Shown: piece after piece, positions 57,393 to 64,000 of the stretch
Layout of the letters: each line of letters starts with the position of its first letter
How positions within the stretch are numbered: the stretch's first letter is position 1
Made by a program: the position numbers and the translations under genes
Assembly (NCBI GenBank): GCA_009739215.1
Contig: VSJF01000006.1
Span: 1,612,001-1,676,000, forward strand
Reading direction: 5' to 3'
DNA length: 64,000 nucleotides
Source: Floccularia luteovirens
Lineage: Eukaryota > Basidiomycota > Agaricomycetes > Agaricales > Squamanitaceae
Notes under the pieces: model-generated
The model's input: only the letters and a program-made list of their open reading frames with translations
What the model was told of the DNA's origin: nothing
Databases searched by the model: none

Positions 57393-58408
57393 ATGAATTG
57401 GGCGAAACCTCGTCAGGCAAGACTTAAAATCACAAAAACGGATGCGAAGAATCTTCCGTCATGCAATCCATACCTTATGCCATTCCATATCGACTACAAT
57501 GGCCCTGCGTCTGTGTCGACTTACATGAATATCAAACCTGTTTCAGAGGAGCCGTTTGGTGGTAGCCCTTCTCTGAATGTGGTTAATGAGAGGAAAGAGG
57601 TTGATGCCAGTGGGTCTATGCAAATAGACCTGACGATTGTGGAGGATCCAGGGTATTCAAAAGTAGATGAAAATATGGAAACTAATGATGTCGATGACCA
57701 AAAAGAGAACATCACCGGGAAGCTTGAAGATACAACGCTAGCTCCACCTTCTCAAGGAACACTGACAGATATCTCTAACATATCTGCGATTCTGGCTGGA
57801 GGTGCCACTACCTCTACCAGTTCCTCCCCTCCCACTCCCCCATCAATACCTCAGATTGTTAAGAAGACTGCAGAGCGGTTCATATCTTCGTTCCGAGGAC
57901 GGATCATCCAGGGATTGAAGGTCGATGTACCGGATGGCTACCACGGAGTAGTTTTCCGAGCTCCGAAAGTAGGGGGTGGAAGGAATAATGTTGGTAACAA
58001 TAACACCATCAAGGGTCGAGCGGAGGCAAGTAAAGGGAATAAAGGCAAGGAGGCAGCATTGCCTACCTCCAAGAAGAATAGAATGACCCGCAGTACGCGG
58101 CGTATCGTGAGGGCTGATCAGGAGGAGGATGAGGTTGGGAAAGGGATGGAAATAGATGATGTGGCAGATAGGGCTGCTAATGACTCGGAACCCATGCATG
58201 ATGATTTGGCATGGCGGGAGTTAGCACCTTCTGCCAAATTCTCATCCTTCGTTTTGTGGCATGCAGATATACCCGTAGATGAAGGGCGCGATGAATATTT
58301 TCGCGCAATTAATGAGTGGACGCGGTTAGCTGAAGAGGTAAGTGTAATATATTTACTCTAGCCCATTGACTAATTATGGTTTGATAGATTCACCGAGTGG
58401 ATGATTAA
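57393..58408 (+). CDS. Ribonuclease H2 subunit C
   Basis: Exon 57393-58337 and a short exon 58388-58408 join to 321 residues. The blocks typical of the family are present: LPSCNPYLMPFHIDYNGPASVSTY near the start, GRIIQGLKVDVPDGYHGVVFRAP in the middle, and FSSFVLWHADIPVDEGRDEYFRAINEWTRLAEE, spliced to IHRVDD at the end. Between them are acidic and Ser/Thr/Lys-rich linkers of the kind that make fungal copies longer than the human one. Known role: non-catalytic subunit of the RNase H2 heterotrimer, which removes single ribonucleotides and RNA:DNA hybrids from nuclear DNA. The splice at GAAGAG/GTAAGT...GATAG gives the exact conserved end, supporting the gene model. Confidence 0.93.
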
Positions 58409-59036
58409 CTTATTGGGTGTATTGACATTGGCAGGTTACATTAAATTGTGCCAGTACTCAAAGTATTATGCTATGTAATATCTCACAGCCCCCAATTAAC
58501 TTGCGTATACATGATTGAATGTCCCGAGGGGCAGTGCCAACCTACCAAATCTATATGTTTCAAACACCCTCACGAGTCTTTTGCGGGGTGAGCATCACAG
58601 TCAGCCCTTTCACTTTCAGGATGAATATTAGTCGATTGTCCACATGACGCGGAACAAAAGCGTAGAAACCTTGAAACTATCGTCGGCGGCTTGCATGTTT
58701 TCCATGATAGAGAGAGTGTGGCTGGCTTTCCAATACCAAAATCTGGTGGGATGCGTTGTCAGGTAAGGGACGGTGTTGAAAGCCGAAGTGAGAACGACAT
58801 GGTGTGACAGAATGATTGTTCCTAATTGTCACACGGATTTAGTAGAGGGGCTCGCCTTGCCAACACACATAGCACTCATCACCACTTTTTTTTTAAAAAC
58901 TAGTACTAGCCTTACTCTCACATTCTTTTCATATATCGCTCTTTCATTCTCCTTACAAAAAGACTACCGTATTCCAGGTGTGTCCTGCTTTTTTCTTGCT
59001 CACTTTCCCCAAATTTACATTCTGTTAGATAAAAAA
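58409..59036. other. Gap before the GPI-protein gene
   Basis: 628 bp; the right part is A/T- and pyrimidine-rich, as in a fungal promoter or 5' leader, and a CAGGTGTGTCC near 58975 may be a donor of a 5'-UTR intron. No coding sequence recognised. Confidence 0.4.
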
Positions 59037-59941
59037 ATGTTCGCCTCATATGTTGTCACTGCTCTTCTTGCCTTTGCGTCCTCAAGCTTCGTTGTTGCGG
59101 ATGTTACTCCCAGCGAACCTGGCCCAGGAGACTCATTTAAAGAAGGCGCCCAATGTCCTTTCACCTGGATCGGTGATACCGACTCCCAGACTAATTGGCA
59201 GAATATGGCTGTTGAGCTCATGACTGGCAGTAATTACGAGATGGTTCATCTTACGAGTATGTTCCGCCCTACTCCTATTCCATGAGAATACCAGATTTAC
59301 GTTTTTGTTTATAATAGCCGTCGCAACTGATTTAGATGGTACCCAGACTGGTTCTTTCCAGTTCACTTGCCCCGAAGTAAGGCCCCCTATCTCCTCGACT
59401 TCTAAACAAATGACTTACTACTTACTATATTTTTCAGGTCACGCTACATTCTGCGGTTTACTTCTACCAGTTCACGTCTCCCCTCAGTTCCAATAAGACT
59501 TGGACAACACGGTTTGCTATCACCTCCCCTACCGGAGACAGCACGCCTCCACCCAATCCCACTCAACCTGGTTCAGGCGAAGACATTCCCTGGGGAATTG
59601 GTGCGCTCACAGATCCATCAACCGCTGTTGCAGCACCAAATGGTGTCAGTGATTCTACAAATGGAACAACCTCTGGTCTCCCCACCGGATCGTCATCGTC
59701 CTCATCTCTGCCTTCGTCCTCATCTATCCCATTATCTTCTGCACCCATTATCGTTGCGACATCTACTGGTTTGACCACTAGACCATCTCCAAGTGCATCA
59801 AATTCCTCGAGCTCAGCTTCCAGCAGCCAAACAGCAGAGGTGGATGCTAACACTAATGCTGCTCTTGGTGTGGACGCCCATATATGGCAGGTCGTATCCG
59901 CTGTGGGTGCTTCCACACTTGCATTCGCTCTTTTGCTGTGA
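59037..59941 (+). CDS. GPI-anchored Ser/Thr-rich protein with Kre9/Knh1-like N-terminal domain
   Basis: The start at 59037 gives a signal peptide (MFASYVVTALLAFASSSFVVA), then DVTPSEPGPGDSFKEGAQCPFTWIGDTDS, VELMTGSNYEMVHLT, DLDGTQTGSFQFTCPE and, after introns, VYFYQFTSPLSSNKTWTTRFAI. Cys and Trp positions fit the Kre9/Knh1-type domain of Ser-Thr-rich GPI-anchored membrane proteins. A low-complexity Ser/Thr/Pro stalk follows. A small-residue, hydrophobic C-terminus (VVSAVGASTLAFALLL) ends the protein at 59941, as expected for GPI attachment. Known role of the family: cell-wall or plasma-membrane protein linked to beta-glucan assembly. Two or three introns. Function in this species is unknown. 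Confidence 0.82.
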
Positions 59942-61246
59942 TTATTATCTCCTTTAATATGTGGGAGTGTTGTAATCGCGATGCATAATGCACGGGTTCC
60001 AATTTCGTTTGTGGACTGTTCATGACGATTTTATATACCAATCAAATTTACGCCCTTATCTTCCTCCACAATACACTGACACACCAACAACTTAAATCGC
60101 ATTTTGCATTGCATTTAAAACGTCGTCGTCATCCTCATCGCATCCTCATGTCTCTTAACGAGTTTGTCTTCGGGATTTAAGTTACTCGATTTTTACATGT
60201 AACTGCTAGTTCTTCTCTCATCTGCTTTTTCGTCTTATGGGTTGTGACTTTTTAATTATTGGAGGTTTTGTTTTTGTAGTGTGGGTTTTTTCTTTCTTTT
60301 TTCAAGGTATATATTATATTGTTATGAACGAGTAGAATAGTGATTTAGAAAAATGGTAATCGATGTGAATTTTCAGTAAAAACTTCAAAGATGATGTGAT
60401 GTGCCAGTTGTTATCAGGGATATGTTTCCACGGTCGTCGCGGCTCTATCAGATGGCCGGACCATTGTCATTGAATGAACATTTGCTGAAACACCTGGATC
60501 GTCGAACATAAGCACGATCACACCGGCATGTGAATTATACAATAAAATTCTGTTTATTTCCGAAGACGGAGTTTTGTGCCGCAAACCATGGAGATTCTCT
60601 GAAACAACGCTTCCTATGGATTTATAAATAGCCCACACTGTGCGAGAGTTGGGTGATCAAATTTTGGAAAGCTTTAACCGTCAGAGTTCCCAAGAAGAGG
60701 ACCCGGGACGGCTTTTCTTAGGCGGTACGGTAAGGGTTTCTCGGGCTAGCACACTTGGTAGACTTCGGACAGCATTCGGAAAACAGTCGGGCGAGACCTC
60801 ATGCACCATGCATCATGTTTGGGTCCGCAAAAGCTCGTCGCGGTGATCGCATCTTGAGGACATGCCTGTTTCGTTGGTTACTCAATACAGTCAGTTTTAT
60901 CTGTCCCCAGTAGTAAAGTCGCAAATCTGGATCGAACATCCACCTCTCATGCGGGCACCGGTGAATCCCTTCTTCTTCCTTTGAAGTGAGAACACAGGTG
61001 CTCAAGTACTCAAATAATGAGACGAGAGGATCGTACAGGCATCGTGAGGGCTGAGATTATACCAGCTCGGAGTCGAAAGGCAAGCACATAGCCGTATCTC
61101 CGGCAACTAAACCCAAGCATCCCCGACCACGTGATGTAATTTTATGAAGACACGTCAGTATCCCTGAGAATGTAAAGCGTCTCAAATAAATACCGCGACG
61201 AGGGGGCTCGGGAGTTTGACCTATCTCTATTGTTACTTAACCTGAA
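59942..61246. other. 1.3-kb gap without a recognisable gene
   Basis: Includes the 3' flank of the GPI-protein gene and the promoter of the PDI gene. Around 60415-60626 a + frame reads protein-like (STVVAALSDGRTIVIE, stop, TFAETPGSSNISTITPACEL), which may be a decayed relic, but I recognise no family. A CACGTGATG motif lies near 61129. No RNA gene seen. Confidence 0.35.
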
Positions 61247-62726
61247 ATGCTGTCGTTACGCATTATTGCACTCGCTCTTGCGATGGCACCTTCATTGGTG
61301 TCTGCAGGTCTATTCCCACCAGATTCATTGGTGAAAATGCTGGATCATGGAGGTTTTAAGAGGGCGATGAAGAAGAATGTGAGTGGGAACAATTTGATTC
61401 TAAGGTTTGATAAGGGTATTTACTTACTGTTGTGATTAGGAAACAAGTATGGTTGCGTTTGTTGCACCGTGGTGTGGAGTAAGTGAAGTGTGTAGATTTA
61501 GAAGTTCATGAATATTCATTTTGTATACTAATAGCACTGTCAACGAATGGGACCGGAATACGCTAAGGCAGCACTTGGGCTGTATCCTCTGATACCTGCA
61601 TATGCAGTAGACTGCGATGACAGCAAGAACAGGCGTCTCTGTGCAGATCAAGTACGTCCTCACCTGGTCATACAACTTAAATGTATAATTTAATTTTAAC
61701 TTCATTTAGGATGTGAAAGGATTCCCTACAGTCAAACTATTCCCTCGCGGCAAAGAGCTCAGTTCCATGCTTTACGACTCTCCAGATCGTACTGCTAGTG
61801 GATTCTTTTATTGGGCTTCTCGGAGGGTACCGAATGTGGTAACCAAGCTTTACCATGTTGGAGATATTAAACCTTGGGTTGAAAAGGTGATATTAGGTTT
61901 TGGTTTTTCTTACTTACCTCTTTTGTCTCAACTTTCTTGTTTCTCTTCACACAGTCTAAAGACAAAATTAGCATCTTGTTGCTAACGAAGGATAAAAAAG
62001 TCCCATTACTCTGGAAAGTATTGGGAAATAAGTATCGAGGCCAACTGGAACTCGCAAGCCACAGGGACCGTAAAGGAAAATCATCTGTTGCGATGGGGTA
62101 TGAAGCTGGGGAGAAGAAGGAATCAAAAATATTGGTTTACCCAGCTGGCTCAACTACTCCATATCGTTATGAAGGTCTGTTTCTAATTTCAAGTTCAGAT
62201 TTGCGCAATCTCACTGGTTTGTGAAGGTATATATAAAATGGATTCTCTCACGAAATTCTTCGATTCCGTGCTTGATGGCACAGCGGACCTGACGGTAGTG
62301 ATGGAAAACGCCAAAGCTGAAGAGTTTGTGCTAGATGAAAAAGACCTAGAAATCGAGCAGAAGCAAGAAGCACAACGGATCGCTCTCATGCACGGAGGAT
62401 TTACAGAAATCATCGACTTTGAAGAGGCAGTTAAGAATGGCGCTGCGGCGGACTATCATGATGTGAATGGTTATCCCGGTATGATGGGTGGGATGCCAAA
62501 GAAGAAGGCACCCAAGGATGAGCCGAAGACTGCAGTTTCTACAGAAGAAGCCCAACATTCCGCTACAGCTAGTCCTGACAGTCCCGTTGAGCTAGAGAAG
62601 GAGCCGGAAGCAGCAGCGGTGGATGGTGACCAAGTAGTTCTGGAGACTCCCAAGCAATGCGACCACAAGTGTTCCCATGATGATTCAAAAACAGACGAGT
62701 GGAAGCATCCAGGCGATGAACTATAG
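61247..62726 (+). CDS. ER protein disulfide isomerase, single thioredoxin domain, GDEL end
   Basis: The start at 61247 gives a signal peptide (MLSLRIIALALAMAPSLVSA), then DSLVKMLDHGGFKRAM. After introns, SMVAFVAPWCG joins HCQRMGPEYAKAA, so the active site CGHC is split by an intron between G and H (about 61471-61536). YAVDCDDSKNRRLCADQ and DVKGFPTVKLFPRG (with the cis-Pro) complete the thioredoxin fold. A second, Cys-poor half follows (KISILLLTKDKKVPLLWKVL, YRGQLELASHRD, MDSLTKFFDSVL). The acidic C-terminus has a CDHKCSHDD cluster and ends HPGDEL. Known role: oxidises or rearranges disulfides in the ER. The last four residues resemble HDEL/KDEL retention signals. Mpd1-type fungal PDIs fit best. 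Identity firm. Confidence 0.9.
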
Positions 62727-63825
62727 TTTATATTATTTTGTTTTTTGAGCTCAAACTCAGTGAGTTCATAACCAGGCGGCTTGTAGTTAACATACTGTAG
62801 GATAACCACAATACAAACATACCTATCTCCATACATATTCAAATTGAATACGACATTGCGGCGACGACGCTGAAAGACGCACAGACGTTGAATATTGGAT
62901 CCTTACTCACAAGATAAACAATAATATGGGACAGTTCGCATCGATCGATTCAAAAGAACTTTTCACAGGAATCAGCTGATAAAGACAAAAGACCCTCTTT
63001 AGCCGAATCACCGGACGGAATAGAAGTTAATCGGATTGTCAAAACGAAAGAATGGGTGAAAAAGACCCACTGCTAAAGTAGGTATGCAGCAGGAATAATC
63101 TCATATACACTTCTTACCCGAGGAGACCGTTGCTTCTCACATTACCCATTCCGCAGATTTTTCTCCATTGCCCTCTTCACCGAAATTCAAGGGTCTAAAT
63201 TTATTACCACCATCCCGGGTTACACTTGAAGCCAGTATTTCCTGACACCCCTACGATCATGATCGATTTACGTGCAGCAATCATAATACGTAGTCGTGCT
63301 ATACTCATTGTCTGCCACGATAGTGACCAGGCTCAACTTCTTTATAACGTTCAAATTTGGCCATATCATCCGCTCAGGATACTAAACGCCGCAGTGAGAA
63401 TAGGTAAGAGTTACTGTATAAGATCATTTCTGTTTTTTGGTATTCAAAGTCGCAACATCCAGAAGACAGGTGTCCGTCATGGACGCGGCGGTTTTAAAGC
63501 TGTCGTTATGTGAGAAAGGTTTCATACCTCCATGTACTCAACTCATGGGCTTTTACGCGCTGATCGTTTGATGGAGCAAATTCAACAGGTCCCTGTAACA
63601 AAGTACGCCCTGATTAATTGTTTGCACTTGCTGGTACAGATAGTGATGAGATGCTCCACCATGAATGATATCAGCATGCTACTTTTTGATTGGAACTTTA
63701 ATTTGAGCCTTCTATCAATAAAAATACAACCACTCAGACTGTTGACTCACCATACTTAAGCGCAATGGTGAAGGCAAGCACGCCGCCATTTACCTCCTTA
63801 CCTCTATCGTGTTTCATTTCTAGAT
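62727..63825. other. 1.1-kb gap without a recognisable gene
   Basis: Contains the 3' flank of the PDI gene and the promoter of the next gene. The + frame 63226-63513 starts with an unremarkable sequence (MKPVFPDTPTIMIDLRAAI), and I could not link it to other exons. No RNA gene or repeat seen. Confidence 0.35.
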
Positions 63826-64000
63826 ATGGCATCTCCAACTCCGCAGCAACTAAAAGCTTTGCTCGATCCTCTCAAAAAGACCTTTGGACCAATGCTTATT
63901 GGATCGTTTTTTTCGGCAATGTACATCTTCATTGGTGTCATGTTGCGGTTCATAATAAAATATGATACTAGGTTGTTTGGGTTGACGGCATGCCAGACGT
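63826..64000 (+). CDS. Start of a multi-pass membrane protein (DUF6534-like), cut by the window edge
   Basis: The ATG at 63826 gives MASPTPQQLKALLDPLKKTFGPMLIGSFFSAM. A GTACAT...TACTAG intron (about 63920-63970) joins in frame to LFGLTACQT, giving SFFSAMLFGLTACQT, which matches the first membrane helix of the basidiomycete-specific DUF6534-type family (usual form: GP-LIG-hydrophobic-G-QT). The rest lies beyond the window. The short N-terminal Pro/Gln segment before the helix also fits. Function of this family is unknown. Confidence 0.65.
   Translation, partial: MASPTPQQLKALLDPLKKTFGPMLIGSFFSAMYIFIGVMLRFIIKYDTRLFGLTACQT

Overview
The window is nuclear DNA of a filamentous basidiomycete, most likely an Agaricomycete. 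Genes lie on both strands and are split by many short GT-AG introns (about 45-65 bp). The gene families fit: proline-rich Abp1, large families of F-box/leucine-rich proteins, membrane-anchored P450s, a GH5 exo-glucanase, a Kre9/Knh1-like GPI protein and a DUF6534-like membrane protein at the right edge. No bacterial, plasmid or viral signature was seen.

Layout. 0.2-2.8 kb: actin-binding protein Abp1 (+). 3.3-4.2 kb: unidentified nuclear-looking protein (+), converging on an F-box/LRR-like gene (4.3-5.9 kb, -). 6.5-7.4 kb: small coiled-coil protein (+). 7.5-8.4 kb: unresolved possible coding DNA. 8.8-11.0 kb: P450 no. 1 (+). 11.4-12.4 kb: mitochondrial ATP synthase subunit 4 (-). 13.9-16.9 kb: heat-shock-factor-type regulator (+). 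About 18.1 kb: tRNA-Asp(GTC). 18.7-20.1 kb: secreted class 3 lipase (-). 20.9-23.2 kb: GH5 exo-beta-1,3-glucanase (-). 25.2-25.4 kb: foldback transposon. 26.0-27.9 kb: P450 no. 2 (+). 29.5-32.7 kb: two unknown membrane proteins. 34.4-37.8 kb: vacuolar M28 protease (-). 38.2-39.2 kb: ESCRT-I Vps28 (+).

40-52 kb is an F-box nursery. One tandem array has three related genes (intact, intron- or frameshift-bearing, and broken). A second family has one intact gene flanked by two decayed copies, one of which carries a possible solo LTR. A Hua1-like zinc protein (-) and another F-box-associated-type gene (-) lie between. 52.1-54.3 kb: APC amino-acid permease (-). 54.9-56.9 kb: Ran-binding-domain protein with an N-terminal hydrophobic segment (+). 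57.4-58.4 kb: RNase H2 subunit C (+). 59.0-59.9 kb: GPI-anchored Kre9-like protein (+). 61.2-62.7 kb: ER protein disulfide isomerase ending in GDEL (+). 63.8 kb to the end: start of a multi-pass membrane protein.

Most genes are independent housekeeping or secretory genes, and no metabolic gene cluster is evident. Several concern the cell surface and endomembranes (glucanase, Kre9-like protein, lipase, PDI, Vps28, vacuolar protease, Abp1). I found no new multi-gene system. The most notable observations are the foldback element with a 9-bp target duplication, the F-box birth-and-death series, and a P450 whose K-helix motif lacks the expected arginine. Exon boundaries were placed by eye from GT/AG sites and reading frame.
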